Positions 38,999 to 63,983 of a stretch of 64,000 nt of DNA are shown here, in pieces. The translations under genes and the position numbers were made by a program. The notes below the pieces were generated by a model. The model saw nothing but the letters and a program-made list of their open reading frames with translations, had not been told where the DNA came from and searched no databases. Source of the stretch: Maylandia zebra (taxonomy: Eukaryota; Chordata; Actinopteri; Cichliformes; Cichlidae). The stretch covers positions 14,442,286 through 14,506,285 of the forward strand of contig NC_135176.1 in assembly GCF_041146795.1 (NCBI RefSeq), written 5' to 3'. Numbering within the stretch: the stretch's first letter is position 1; each line of letters opens with the position of its first letter.

Positions 38999-41900
38999 GA
39001 CAGTGGATTGAATCAGTCGACTGCAGATTACTGCTCTGACTGCAACTTTTTTCCAACATCACGATTTTTTAAACTTTGCATTCTATACTGTAAATCCTGG
39101 CTGGTCTTTCTGTCATCTCTTGGCTTCACTACTTCATAAGCAACAAGAACAGAGTCAAGGAAACTGACAGCACTCAAGCACAAAACATCCCCGTGGGCAG
39201 CTGAAGCAACAAGCCCGGCTCTTTGGTGCTGAGCCACCCTAGACATGCACTCAGGAAAGGTTCGGGGTCACACCTGAACACAAAGCAGCATCGGTAACAA
39301 AGGATGAGCGAGATAAAAGGTCATAGGAACACAGTCTGTCTCTCTCTCTCTCTCACACACACACACACCCTTTCACACAACATGGGCGAGTGCCTTTTTG
39401 AGGGTGCTTTTCCTACAGACTGTCAGAATTTTTTCAGTCTTTTCTACAGTACTTTTAACTTTTGTTACTCCCACTTTTTGTAGGAACCTTCAAGTCTTTT
39501 TTGTCTTTCTTTTCAGCAAGTCTCTTTGATAATAACCAATCCCTTTACCTTTTATTTATGCCAGGAGATGAACCGCAGGAGCTCTATAGATAAATGCAAC
39601 AACCAAATTTTACATTCCACACCTTTCTCTGGATGTATGTAGCAGAAAAAAAACATGCCATGAAGCTTTTGCACAATATGTTGAACTGTACAGCGCCCGT
39701 GTGTCCACCTGCTCATATGTAACATACTCAGATCTCACTGTGAACTATGGGAGGGGCTGTGGTTTGAAAGAGTGGAAATTACTCCTCGCAATGAAATTGA
39801 CAGTGGAGAGCAGCCATTAAAAATGGCATTGTGGACAGAAAGGATGGTGGGATGAGATCTCCAGCTCATGAACTGGCACATCTTTATTCATGTCCCAGTT
39901 ATACTCGGATGAGAACAGCATCTCTGTGTAGAGACTCATCTATGTTGTCCTGTTTCCTATTTAATCAATAAAACAATATGAGTACCTAACATGTGGGATC
40001 TGTCTAAGTTGTGAACTGCACACCGTTTTTCATACTGTTGTAGTTTTAACATGGGGAGATACGAACACATGCCTGCAAATAACTCGGATTATATGGAAGG
40101 AACATGTAAATCTGAAATATAAGTAAAGGCTAAGAATCAGAGCAAAGAGAAGGAGTAATATTATATATTTTCCCTGACTGATCTTCACCATCTTACATGC
40201 AGCCAAGTCTCAGCTTGTCCTCACAGACACATCATTCCAGCATCATCCACACTCCAAGCTCACTGACCTGAATAGTGAGCACATGAATGCCAGCTGAGCC
40301 AGGCCAATCAGCTGCGAGGGAAAACGCTTAACATGCATAGCCTACCTTATTATCAAAGGGAAAAGGGTCTGGGAATGTGTGTCATTGCTATTCTTAGTGT
40401 AAAAACATACCTAATGGACATGCTGAATGATTCCACTCTGACTGAGTCGATGATTTGCTTTGGAGTTTAATATCACTGCTGATAATTTTATTACCAAACA
40501 AAAAGGAGGAATGAGCAACAAAGATCATTTATTAATGTTGCACGGAGACAGAAAATGCAAGAAAAATTTGACTGGTTAATAGCAGATGAAGTTAAAACCC
40601 CAGGTTAAGGATGGGAAACTGATCTGAGTCATGGGATGATGTTAAGAGGACTGTTGCGTTACGAAGAGGGAGCAAAGCCTGAATGTTCTTTTGATTTACA
40701 AAATGAGGATTGCAGAGGTGACACAAAAAGACCTCTGTTTGATTTTGAAAGCCAGAGGGCGCAGGCCGAGAAGAGAAAAACACGAGGATTGCACCACATC
40801 AGGTGTCGATGCAGGCTATCCAGGGCAACACGTCTCCCTGAGAAAGGAACAGTTGCTCCCTAAGGCCCTGAGCCAACACATGTTTGCTTCCTGGCATAAC
40901 ACCTGCACACTGAGATGTAAACACTCAAATAAATGTCTGTAGATTTATAATCACGTCTGTCTGAGGAGGTATTGAGTTGCAGGCTCGCACTGTGCCACAA
41001 GGTAATAACGACATTATGCTCTCCATCACTGGAAAACACTGGTGAGATCCTGTGTACGTGAATGCTGCTTTGTGTCAGCATCCATTCACATGATTATCCA
41101 GCAGTCTGGATTTCATACTGTAAGTGAGAAAGATAACAGCCGAGAGCACCGCGCAACAACGGTGTGCGTGTGTGTTAGTGGAAAATACTTTTATGCTATG
41201 TTGTATGATCTGTCTCCGCAGTGTTTATACAGATTGTTTTGTCTGTTTCCGTGCACACAGTCTCGCTATCTCTGAAGACAGGCCCCCCCGCCCCAATTAT
41301 TTAACACAAACTACAGCAGCCATAATGCACCGAGGCCAACCTGGCTTTCTGTGGCGTGTCTGTGTTTGTGTGTCTGTTTCTGCCTCTGGAGAGGCTACGT
41401 GCCTCTTTAGAACCTAATTTAGCATGCTTCATTCTTTGTTTCCATGCCAACCCCACTAGGTCAACCAATAAAAGGCTGTGGTATTGGAAGGCGGGGTTTC
41501 AAACATGAGTGCGTTAATGAGCACATGAACAGCACATAAGACCAGTTATTAGATGCTATAAGGTTTAAAATTGAATTACACTAAGTTATTTAGTGGAATA
41601 TAATATTTTATATCCTATATAATTATTTTTTTTAGCACCAAAAAGAATTTATGGCACAATTTCTGAACTTTAAGTGACATTCTGGAGGCATTAGCAGTAT
41701 ATCTGCAACAGCTGTGTTGTGTTCCAATATTATCTTCTCATATTTGTTCCTTTATGTATTTATTTACAGGTGCTAATTGCAATACACACGTTTCATTTGT
41801 TTGCCTTTTCTAAATCTCCTTTGTATTTGAAAACCATTCACTTTTTTGGTTTCTTATCAGTTTGGTTCACATGCTCATTACTGTGTAAGCTGCATGTACT

Positions 41901-43345
41901 GTAGCGACACAAGAAATGATATACCTTTAACAATACGACTGATGATCAGAATTATTTATTTATCACACACGTTGAGTATAAAAATCTGTAGCATAGAGTT
42001 ACTGTTAATAAACAAAATATAAAATATGAAGTGTATTCAAAAATATATATGTATATATGTATATATAAATGCAGTAATTTCGGGGGTTTCAAGGCTTATG
42101 TTTCACACAGTGCACAACAGCACAAGGATGAGATGTTTACCTGGCAAACGCCTCTGGTCACAGAGAGACATCAACCAAAAAAGCAACAACTTCACCTGCA
42201 ACACTGTCAGCTCTGCAGCCTGATCTGCACTCTACAGTGAGCCCTGCAGTCTGTAACCCGACAGCTCGTCACCTGGTGTGACAGTGATCTTTGATTATCA
42301 AACACAGCCAGAGAATACGTCAAATATTAAACACATTAAAAAAATCGTTTTGCTTTCTAGATGACAACCTCTGTCATTTGTTTTAGCACGATAAACTAGG
42401 CTTTACAAGTAAACAGATTAGATTGAACATGTAGATTATTAAAGCTTTCAATAATTACTCATATATACTAAGTGACTTTGGCCAGAGCAGATTACGTCAT
42501 TCCAGTCTGAGGGCTCGCTGAGGACCTCTGCTGGTGAAAATGCAGATATGAAAGGTGTGAGGAACGTGGGTGATGCAGCACATACAGCATCACTGCTGCA
42601 CGACATGGCTTCATTCACGTCAGGCCTGCAGCCACAGCTACAGACAGAGGAATCTAACTGCACTGTGGTCATTTTCTGCCTCTAGGAGTCAAATATTTGC
42701 CTAAAACTGCTAATAACTTAAAACAATAAAGTCACAAAGTGCGTACGATAATCCTTCACAAATTTAATTTGCATGTGTGAAGAAAAATGGTTTGTTCGTT
42801 TAAATGGAAGTGACCCACACGTAAGCATAAGTGAGCTTACGCTGGCAGCAGCATTCAAAGTGACTGGCTTTAAAATGCAGTATGCTAATAATTGAATATT
42901 AGTGACGATATCGAAGTAATACATCAGAGTCGACATTCAGAGGAAAAAAATTTCAGTCTGACTAAAGGCGAGTGCAACCAGACTGCAGGTGGAAGAAAGC
43001 AAGAGGTGGCCACAGTTTACAGGAAGCTGTTGGACAGCCATACATCTGTAGTGAAGCAGCATTAGGGTGTACCGCAGTTTAGAAGGGTAGCTGATTAAAC
43101 AGGAAGAGCGTACTGCGGAAAGAAAAACTGGAAAATGCAACAGCTACAGTTTTAAGTGCTGAAAGAAGTAAACAGCTTGATTATGAAACTATCATGCCAC
43201 TTCTTTTGATCTACTTATACAAGATTACATTACAAAGTCTGTATTTGAGCAGAAGTTATGCTCAAGCTCATTTGTAGACAACTTCAAGTGTAAACTGAAG
43301 CTTAAATTTTTTTAGGTAACCTAGCAAACAATAATTGTAGCTCTG
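38999..43345. other. 3'UTRs of the convergent AMER-like and phldb2 genes, and spacer
   Basis: The AMER-like transcript probably ends just after AATAAA at 39967-39972. A CT/CA microsatellite lies at about 39340-39369. From 40.0 to 43.3 kb no exon is convincing. The phldb2 3'UTR must begin at 43345 and run leftward. Several short open frames here lack codon structure, splice context or any family resemblance. Confidence 0.55.
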
Positions 43346-55070
<11,725 letters not shown>

Positions 55071-57554
55071 CACATTGATTTAGCTTTGTCCTGTGCATGA
55101 AAGGAGAGGCAATCAATATACATCAATGAAAAACCTAAAAAAATAAAAAACAGGAATTTACTATAAACCAGATTCTTCCTTGTGTTAGATACTTTGCATA
55201 TTTTTCTATGGCTTTTACTGCTGTTTATTTATCTAAATTGTTTTTGAGTAAGTTTCCAGTTTTGGAGATGTTGGCTATAGAAATGTCTTTTGGTGTTCAC
55301 ATAAGAAATCAGGACCCAGCTACTCAAAAAGCTCAAGAAACTTTACTGTAAACAATATCATGTAAACAATATCAGATTGTTACTATCAGGCTTAAATGAG
55401 AGCGAGGTGTCCATCATCCATCGGTCAGTCCTCCTAGAAAATTGGTCAAACTTTAATGATGATTTATTTGTCCTGATATGAGGGTTTGGGTAACCAATGA
55501 CAACAAAACTTACCACTTTCTTTATGGACTTCTTAAATTACTTAACCTGTGACTTTCCACCGAGCATGAACCGGATGAGCTACTAAATCATGGAGACTTT
55601 CTTTTTTTTTTCTTTCTGCCACCCACATCTATCCATTAAAAGGAAAGCTTGGCTGAATGGCTAATGTGCAACACGACACCTTATCACTCTCAACGTGCTT
55701 TCTTCTGCTGAATAATATGGACGGTGGCTGTATTTTGGTAAAAGAGAAAATAGTTCCTGCTTGCAAAATGTGTGTGAATTATTTATTTATTTAATTTTTT
55801 CCCCCCCTTGGCCTGATAGCAACTGATAACTCCAAAATTAACCAGCTAAAGCAATAACTGAGCTCCACAGGTTGAAATTATTTACATTTTTTAAGGTTGG
55901 AGGGACTGTATCTTTAATATTTCACGTAAAAAATACAAATTCCACAGAATAAGTCACCACTCTGCTAACTTATCCTTCAAAATGCCAGAAAATAAGGACG
56001 TATAAAAACTTTCCTAAAGACTTGAGTATTAAAACAGGTCTAGAGGAAAGTTTTTATGTCTGGCCCTCTGTCACCAATAAAAACCAAATCTGAAAAGCAG
56101 TGCCCTGCGTCTTAATCAGTGTTTCAGCCACAGACTCATGACCAGTCATTCACACACAGTTTGAAGTCTAGACTCACTTCATGCTGAATGCACAAAATCA
56201 AAAAAAAAAAAAAAAAAAAGAAGTAAAAAATTTGATGGATTATAGGTTTTGACATGTCTTTGAAAAAACATTTAATTGGCTAATTAATGAGTAGATTGGA
56301 TAATTATATAAACATAATCACACAGCCCTCAATCTCATGCTTTTCCAGTGGGGTGGAGTGGGGGATAAAGATGTGCGCTCTCCTCTGAGGAAAAGAAAAA
56401 GGAAGGCAAAAATAAAATATGTTAAATAAAAGAAAGAAATCCATCTTCAAATCCCCTCGCTCCAGGTCATAACTCACAAAGATCACAGAAAAGTAAGGAT
56501 GTTATTGGTTCTGGTGATACTATCGAGGGATTTTAAAGAGTCAGACGTTTCCTGTATCCACACGCACAGACACAGAGTGAGACAGAGATGGCTGATCCAA
56601 GATTTTCTGCTCCTGCTGTCTGGAGGAAGAGGGAGAGGGAGCCTACAGGAAACAGGGTATCCTTTTACACAGTGACACAATCAATCAGTATGAGTTCATT
56701 CTCCAGACCTAAAAGAAAAACTGTCTCGTGTCAAGAGCATGAGTTTTTACTGCATTACTCGGGCTGCAGGCCAGCAGGGAGGTGCAGATCATAAACACAC
56801 AAGGAGATGTAAACAGTTTGAGGAATGACCACTGATAAGCTGGCTTTCATCTAATGTGTGGCAACAAGGAAAGGAATACTTTCACACTGCTTTTTAAGGC
56901 CCTAACGTGCTGAAATTGCCATCGCCTTATGCCTCAGTCATTTTTATTCCCATGCAAGGGAAAAAAGTGAAGGGAAATCCCATGCAGTTAACAATTAGTT
57001 TAATTTTCATCTAATTAGAGGGTCTACAAAGAGCCAGAATATAACGTAGAATACGTGTTTTAACATATAGGAAATCTTCAAAGTTTTCTGACCAGCAAAC
57101 CAAAGCATTAACTTTGAGGTTAAGGTAATATAAAAAGAAGATTTGATTGTATTTTTTATTTTTTGCTATGATAAAAAAAAATCATTAAAATGTCCTGATT
57201 TCACAGCGCACTGTACCTACAGGGATTGTGGTGAGTAGTCTGGAAACTTGCTGATAACCACTGCTGTTTTTGTCATCTACTTTCTTTGAATAGCGGCAGC
57301 ATTTTCTGGCAACGTTAAGTTAATAAAGATAAACTTTTTTTTAGCCTACAAGAGTTATTTTTCTTTACACGTTTATTTATTCCAAGCATGTAAAAGCACA
57401 GACGCAGACAGATGTACAACAAACAGAAACAACGCGCAACCTTAAGTCTGACACAGCCGCCTGACTTTCCAGGAGCATCACTCTTTGTACCGACCAGCCA
57501 GTTTGGCATCTGCTGAAGCGAAATTTGAAGGAAAAGAAAAGAAAAGCGACTGAC
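55071..57554 (-). other. phldb2 5'UTR tail and first intron
   Basis: Exon 55090-55016 begins at a good acceptor (GCACAG before GACAAAGC). Its first ATG is followed at once by TGA (ATGTGATGAAG), so translation is taken from the next ATG at 55070. The rest up to 57554 is intron with poly-A/T tracts; no other exon is recognised. Confidence 0.55.
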
Positions 57555-57660
57555 CTTTGCTTTCTGTCCCCGTTACATACTTATAGGATCTTTTAGTGAT
57601 GAAGCTGAAGTCCACTCAATCCCTCTCTCTCTCTCTAAAACAGCACACTAAAGTCTTTCC
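57555..57660 (-). other. Likely phldb2 5'UTR exon
   Basis: On the minus strand, CAGAAAGCAAAG is followed by GTCAGTCG, a plausible donor, with the last exon base at 57555. Upstream lies a CT/GA run (57630-57647) and a run of 18 G at 57747-57764, typical of a promoter-proximal region. There is no coding potential. The boundary on the 5' side is a guess. Confidence 0.4.
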
Positions 57661-57746
57661 ATGACAAAGGACCAGGCTGGAGACCCTCTCCCCTCCCACC
57701 CTCAACTCTCCGCTGAGATCCTCCTCCACAGGAGAGAGGGAGAGGT

Positions 57747-57764
57747 GGGGGGGGGGGGGGGGGG
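57747..57764 (+). repeat. Run of 18 G
   Basis: An uninterrupted G homopolymer lies about 100 bases upstream of the inferred phldb2 first exon (C run on the phldb2 sense strand). Confidence 0.97.
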
Positions 57765-59750
57765 AGTGTGTGTTTACTTTCGAGCATCAGACGCGGTTGC
57801 TGCCCCTCTCTGGTTAGATAGAGAATTGCTGATGAGCAAGGAGGGATGACAGAAGTGACTCTAGCTGTTTCTGACCTCTGACCTCACAGTGATTATTAAT
57901 ATCATGTTTTCATTATTCCATCGTGGACTCTGAGTGAATTACTGCAAGGCTGCGTTTGTCACGTGGTGGTGCTGATTCTCCACTTTCAAAGTAAAACTAA
58001 TTAAATGTCCTGCCAGTGGTCTCTGGCCTTCTGCTTACAGAAAATTAGACATTAGGTTTTCAGACAGAGGAGGTTTTTCATAGTGTGCATTTTCCAAAAA
58101 AGAAAAGAGTTACAAAGAAAAAAAATGTTGACTCCTAGATTGTTGTTTCAGCAGTATGTGGAGGCGGGAGGAGGCCCCATTGCTATGCTTGAAACGGGGC
58201 CAACCTCACTCCCCCTTCCCAACTAACTGTGCAGGCAAAGGGTGAAAAACCCATTCTGCAACACAGAGCATACCTACTGATTTAATTGCTGTTTGTATAA
58301 TCTCATTCCTGGTGGTGGGAAACACTTCCATACATTTTATCTTGGTATTCAATGAGAAAATGTGGGCTACAGAGTGAAGCAGCAGTTTCAGGGACCCGAA
58401 TGAATGAAATGGTCGTTGTTTTTTTTCCAAAAGAAATCCCCTAAAACTCACTGAAAACCATCCCGAACCATCATGCATAAAAACTCCGGTTACATCATAG
58501 GGAGGGGGTTGTGAGTGTAGCGCAGCCGGGACGAGATGATTACTTCCAGATACTGTGGCGGGGTCTTTGTCTTAAAAGTGCACACGCACACTCGCAAGTC
58601 TGTCTGCCTCTTTCTCTCTCCCTCTCTCGTGCATTCTTTAAAGTTTCAGGAAAGTGCAATGACACATGTAAATCTTTAAAGGGGCCTCATTAAAAAAAAA
58701 AAAAAAAAAACAACTTTCAAGTTTATTACTAGCAAAGAAATGTTATTGTCATAGAGCAGTGGAATGACAAGGCACTTCCTGTCCAAAAGAAAGGTATGAT
58801 TTAAAGTAACCATACAAAGATTTCCATCAGGCTCTGTGTGTATACGTGTGTGTGCGTAAGCATTTTTTCTTTTTTACTATAGACTGAACTCATGCATGAA
58901 GGCATTCTGTGGAGTCTAAGCTGTGGAAAAAGTAGGGAAGAAGTTGGTGTCAGATTATGGGAGTGGGTGTATGATCATCTCTGGTAATTTTTGGGAGGTC
59001 TGAGTCATAACGTGAAAAAGTCTCACATGTTTCGGCGAATAAGAAGCAGCGATTTGATTCACTTAAGCTTGGTTTCTTAGGAAATATCAATCAGCCCTAT
59101 TGATCTTTTATTTTGTTCCAATTTCACAAATATATAAAGAAACCAACAACAAATGTTTATAGAAAAGTTCATTCTAGTTGCCTATTCTCTACAAACCCCA
59201 TATCTTGGATATCTAATGCTGTAGTAAATAAATAAATCTGTCATTTGGCCTGCTGGCAAACCCCCAGCCTGCCATCTCAACCATCACACACTTTGACATG
59301 CTAAAACTGCACAATGTAGATTTACTCAGAGGAGTTTGTGTAACCGCTAATGAAAAAAGGAAACCCTCCCACAACCACTCTGTGGAGTGACCCGAGTAAA
59401 GTTAATCTGAGCAGCAGGATGTGGGCCCTAAAGTGACCCACATCACAGCTGTTTGGGTTGCTTATCTAGATGGAAAACGTCCATTTAATTCGAAAATTGG
59501 TTTAAGGTCCGATTGAAACCGCAAAACAAGACGCTTGTCTTTGTTGTGCCACCAAGCTTATAATTAAGTGGCTGTGGTGTAATGAAGGCGGGTTGTCCAG
59601 ACGTCTTTAGGCAGTGTGACATTTGTACAATGCAAACAATTAAATCATGTCCATGTTTATATTGCAATACGACCATAACACAAATCAAGCTCAAGTCCAC
59701 CGTCTGCACAGACACAGAATTCTGTTGGTCTCGTAAATAACCAGTATATT
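57765..59750. other. Intergenic, no gene seen
   Basis: This lies between the phldb2 5' end and the downstream side of hhla2. It contains a poly-A run at 58693-58710 and no recognisable exon or transposon. Part may be phldb2 promoter. Confidence 0.5.
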
Positions 59751-59751
59751 T

Positions 59752-60390
59752 AATACTTGTATACAACCCTGAGTCCCAACTTCAGGATGATTTTCAAAAC
59801 TCACAAAACTGTATTTGAGTCCCAATCAAACATAGAAAACATTAAATGTTTAAACTTAGGAAATGCACCATTTTAAGAAACAATGTTATTTTGAAAAGCA
59901 TCCACTCTTCTTTTATCAACAGCCTTGGGTCTTCTATGTTGTATTTTAGTCAATGCTAAATGTTTCCAGCTGGTGAAAGATTATGACTGCTTGTATGCCA
60001 GTTCAGCACCAGAAATCATCTGGACGGGAGCATATTTTCTAAAACCTGTACATACCTTTCGGCATTGATGATGGCTTTCCAGCAGCTGCCAGTTTCACAG
60101 GCATTAATCTGCCTCCATAGGTCACAGATGCAGGAACTGAATACTGATCGCAAGACAGATTGTCTCTCGTCTTAGCCCAGAGAACACTGCGTCCATGTTT
60201 GCAAGTGAATTTAAATTTTCGTTTTCAGCTGACCACCGACCAGCTCTCCACCTTAGTCTATTTTAGTTGAGCTTTGACCGAGTTCACATATTTGCATGCT
60301 AGAGCTTTTTCCTGCATTTGTGGATGGCATGGTAAACTGTGTTTACACAGCATCCCAACTTTTTTGGACATGGAGCTTGTATGTTTTGGT
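59752..60390. mobile_element. Non-autonomous DNA element (Kolobok-like or unclassified)
   Basis: The left end TATACAACCCTGAGTCCCAACTT and the right end (GCATCCCAACTTTTTTGGACATGGAGCTTGTATG) are imperfect inverted repeats. Inside, CATAGAAAACATTAAATGTTTAAAC and ATTTTAAGAAACAATGTTATTTTGAA match a very common teleost repeat as I remember it. There is no transposase frame. The superfamily name is uncertain. Confidence 0.6.
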
Positions 60391-60585
60391 GATGATATGT
60401 AGAATAAATCAAAAGCCAGACAAAGGTGAGCCCAGTATAGGCACTTTGTTTTATTTTAAAGCCAAAGGGGAAAAAAGCACAAACTCAAAGTTCAATCATA
60501 GTTTAGACAGCATGATTCAGGTACTATATGAAGATGATAATATGACCAGACACATGCTGAATTTTACCAGTTTGATCTGGATCAC

Positions 60586-60591
<6 letters not shown>

Positions 60592-60623
<32 letters not shown>

Positions 60624-60633
60624 GTGTGTGTGT
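60592..60633. repeat. (GT)n microsatellite
   Basis: About 21 GT units with one GC interruption, 70 bases past the hhla2 stop codon, so it probably lies in its 3'UTR. Confidence 0.95.
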
Positions 60634-60704
60634 TGCTCCACCACTTGATGCTCATTGATTTCCAAACACTAACATGGATCACAGTTGGTAAATGCACTTG
60701 ATTT

Positions 60705-63700
60705 TTATGGTATAGAAAGTACAGGCTTAGTATTTTCAAATCCATCCCTCTGCAGGTTACTGGGTTGTAGCCCATCACTCCCGTCCAAAGGTGTTTCTTC
60801 TTCATCTTCTTCTTCTTTAGTGTCTGGCAGTGAAGTCACACTAGAGTCTTCATCTACATTTGGCACACTCCTTAAAAGTTCATCCTGCACATCCGATTGC
60901 GCTGGTTCTCTGTTACGATCAGCGCCATCGTGTCGGATTATGCATGAAGCAGCAGTGTTCAGACCTTTGTGATGTGCAGCTTCAACAGGGTCTGTTCCAT
61001 TACACCTATGTGAGTCTGTTCTGCTCTCCATTGCTGTATCAGGAACGGGAAATAATGCATCAGACACGCTTGACCGCTACCAATTTCTAATGTTAGTTGA
61101 TAAGCTATATCAAACCTTTTTTGTGTTGTTTTGTGTAATATTGTGTAGAATTTAACCAACAGACATAAAGATCAGAGATCAGCGATCAAAGAGCAGTTTT
61201 TGAATACTTTTCTTTTCTCCCTGGAAGTCGTAATTCTACCACCATCTTTTCTCTTTATCTTCATTTGTTCGTTTTGTATCACTCTCATACTGTCAGTGGA
61301 ATCATTCACATAAAAACTGAGATGAAAATCCAGTGAAGTTTTACTTGTAAACAGCTTTTACCGATAAAAAGCATTTAGCTTTTTTTCCTAATGTAAACAA
61401 ACAACCATGAGAAATAAAAATAATTAACAGGCTTAACAGAATTATGGCAGTGTTGCACATACGAATTTTAATAATTGCATAACTCACGTACCTTTTTGCC
61501 TTACACACTGAGGGAGAGCTACAATAACAGTGATCAGGACAAAAGCTGCAGAAGCCACTGTGCACCACCAGGACCTCTGCACACTGTGTTCATCCAAACC
61601 TGCAATGCACATTTCTTTTAGAGAACAATTTTTTTTCTTTAATTGAGAAATAATATAAAAGAAAACTCACTTATTGATGCTACAGTGATGTTTACTCTGG
61701 TCTGAATGATGTGTCTGCTCTGCAGGCCTGAGAAGCTGCAGGTGTAAGTCCCAGAGTGTTCTTCACTTTGTGGTTTGAAAAGCACAAGAGATCCATCCCC
61801 AAGAAGAAGTAGGTCCTGGTCCAGCTCTGCTTCGCCTTCCCACAGGTTAAAGCTGTGTCTGGTTCTGTGGTCATATCTCAAGATAACTATGGGGTCGTTG
61901 GATGAGTCAAAGGTCCAGGTGAGGGAAAAATTCTGGAGACTGTGAGGAGCGATGCATGGGATGGACAGAGCGTAACCCTCTTCCTGTGTTATATCCTCTG
62001 AAAAATAGTTTGCACACATTTTTTTTTAGCACATTTAAGTCATAAATAATCCTGTTCATGAAATCTGTATTAGTATGGAACCAAACTGCACCTTGGTTTT
62101 TCCGAGAGGCAGTCCAAATCTGGGTTTTGTCAGCTGATATGACTGAGCAAAAGTAAGTGTAATTGGAGACATTACCCAGAATCCTTAGCATGCTTTCCAC
62201 AGTGAACAGACCCTTGTGGTCTGTGGTTTTGGTTGTGGAATTTTTGAGAGCTTCTTGTGCAGAAGGGGGATCTGTGGCCCACGCTACCTGAGGAATGGGG
62301 TAGATATTCTGAGAGGAGCAAGTGACCATCTCGTCGGTTATCTCCACGATCACAGACTGGATCAGTGCTGGAAGGAAAGCAGAAAAGATAAAAGTGTGGC
62401 TTTAATGGCAGCCTGATTCAGTTTGTGCAACAAGAAAGTTCCATTTTACAGTTCAGTATTGTCAACAGTAAAACTAGTGTTTTTCATGTTCACACTTAGT
62501 AATGTGCACTTTCTCCGCACCAGTGCTGGCATTTAGGAGAGATTCTCTTTCAAGCAAATCTTGAAAGTGGTGCTTTTCTGCTGCATTTCAATTCTGTGGT
62601 TCACTATTTCTCCTGTGGGCAGTCTATACTTGGTATACTTTGTATAAAGTCAATTTTATGTACAGCCTATGGAGCAGCTAGAATATGCTGTATTTAATGA
62701 ACATGTTGGTACTCAAGAGATATAATAGCACACAAATTTTACATTATATTTTTGGCATCAGGGTGCTGTGAGGATTCGCTAGAAATGCTGTTAAAATGCA
62801 ACAATCTTACAAATCTACTCATTGGGTGGAGACTGTTTTTCTTATCCTCATGCCAGAAAAATTCAATATTTCAGTGACAAAAAAAGACAATATGTCACTT
62901 CAGAGCACAGGTTTTTGAGCACAGGGTCTACCAGACGGTAAGCCAGTATCTCGATCTCTGAATCCTCCAGTTTGCATGCAGAAATATCCTTGTGCAAGAT
63001 ACTGAACCCCAGCTACCCTGGATGCATCCATCAAAATGTGTGTGAATGTTAGAAAAAGCACTTAGGCATAGATAAAAGTGCTGTGTGTGTGCGTGTGTGT
63101 GTGTGATTGGCTGAATTAGTCTTGAGTGCTCAGCTTACTAGAAAGGTGCAACACTGAGAATAGATGTGTTAAAAAATAACAACACATAATGAGTTAAATA
63201 AGATCGCATGTGCTGCATATGCTTGAAATTTGGTAACTAATTCTTATGTATTTTTATACAGGTTAAAATTAAAACGTAAAAACATTCATACAATATGTGT
63301 ATTGTGTAAAAACACCTTTTCTAACTATTTTCTGAAATGATTAGTGAAATGATCACTATGACAACAGCTGAAGCGCAAGATATCAGCTTCTAACAGTTTA
63401 GGTGTTTGCTTTCTGAATGCTTTTCCATTAGGACATGTAAAAGCCAGTCTGCTGGACTGTAGTGGAAAAAAGTAGAACAAATGTTCCACCTTGTTGTCAG
63501 GAGCCTGAGGGCAATTCATGAATGGATGCACTCATTGCCACTTTACTGCTCAAAGCTTTATTAGTAAAAAAAAAAAAAAAAAAAAGCCACACACACAAAA
63601 AAATCATAAACAGTTGGGTTAAATGTCTGATATTCTGTATTATAAATGTTACAAATGCATCATACTGGACTGACCTTTCACCTCCAGGTTGACAAACAAC

Positions 63701-63983
63701 TCCTGGTTGCCCTTTCGTGTGCTCGTGTAGCATTTGTATCTGCCTTTGTCTTGAACTTTGACCCTTCTGAGGAGCAGAGAGGCATTGCCGTGAGGGATGT
63801 GGGAGTTGAACAAGGCTGTCCTTCCACTGAAGTGCTTGTTCTGGAGTCCAAACTGGTCCTTGTTGTAGTAGTAACTGTGGACAGGGATTTGCTGCTTGTA
63901 CCAGTGGATGACCACTGTGCCTGTGGGTCTGAAGCTACAGGGCAGGATGCAGTCATCGTGGAAGATGCAAGTGACATTGGCAT
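60705..63983 (-). CDS. hhla2: HHLA2-like (B7-H7) immune co-signalling receptor ligand, 5' partial
   Basis: Five exons on the minus strand: 63983-63675, 62367-62092, 61997-61671, 61599-61492, 61033-60705; about 449 residues. The signal-peptide exon lies beyond the right edge. Order: IgV domain (CILPCSF...VVIHWYKQQIPVHSYYY...GNASLLLRRVKVQDKGRYKCY), IgC domain (VTCSS...YFCSV), second IgV domain (SIPCIAP...SGTYTCSF), a transmembrane segment (TVASAAFVLITVIVAL), and a cytoplasmic tail of about 110 residues. The V-C-V order and the first domain match HHLA2, a B7-family ligand for TMIGD2 and KIR3DL3 in humans. The tail is acidic (EEEDEEE) and has no Tyr, so no ITIM/ITSM. A minus-strand AATAAA lies at 60450-60455. 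Other fish B7-like proteins are possible alternatives. Confidence 0.85.
62940..63105 (+). mobile_element. Truncated SINE relic, plus orientation, ending in GT repeat
   Basis: The sequence AATCCTCCAGTTTGCATGCAGAA, TATCCTTGTGCAAGATACTGAACCCC and AAAAGCACTTAGGCATAGATAAAAGTGCT resembles the body and tail of fish tRNA-derived SINEs. The tRNA-like head is missing or unrecognisable. It lies in the first hhla2 intron in this window. Assignment is from memory. Confidence 0.5.
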
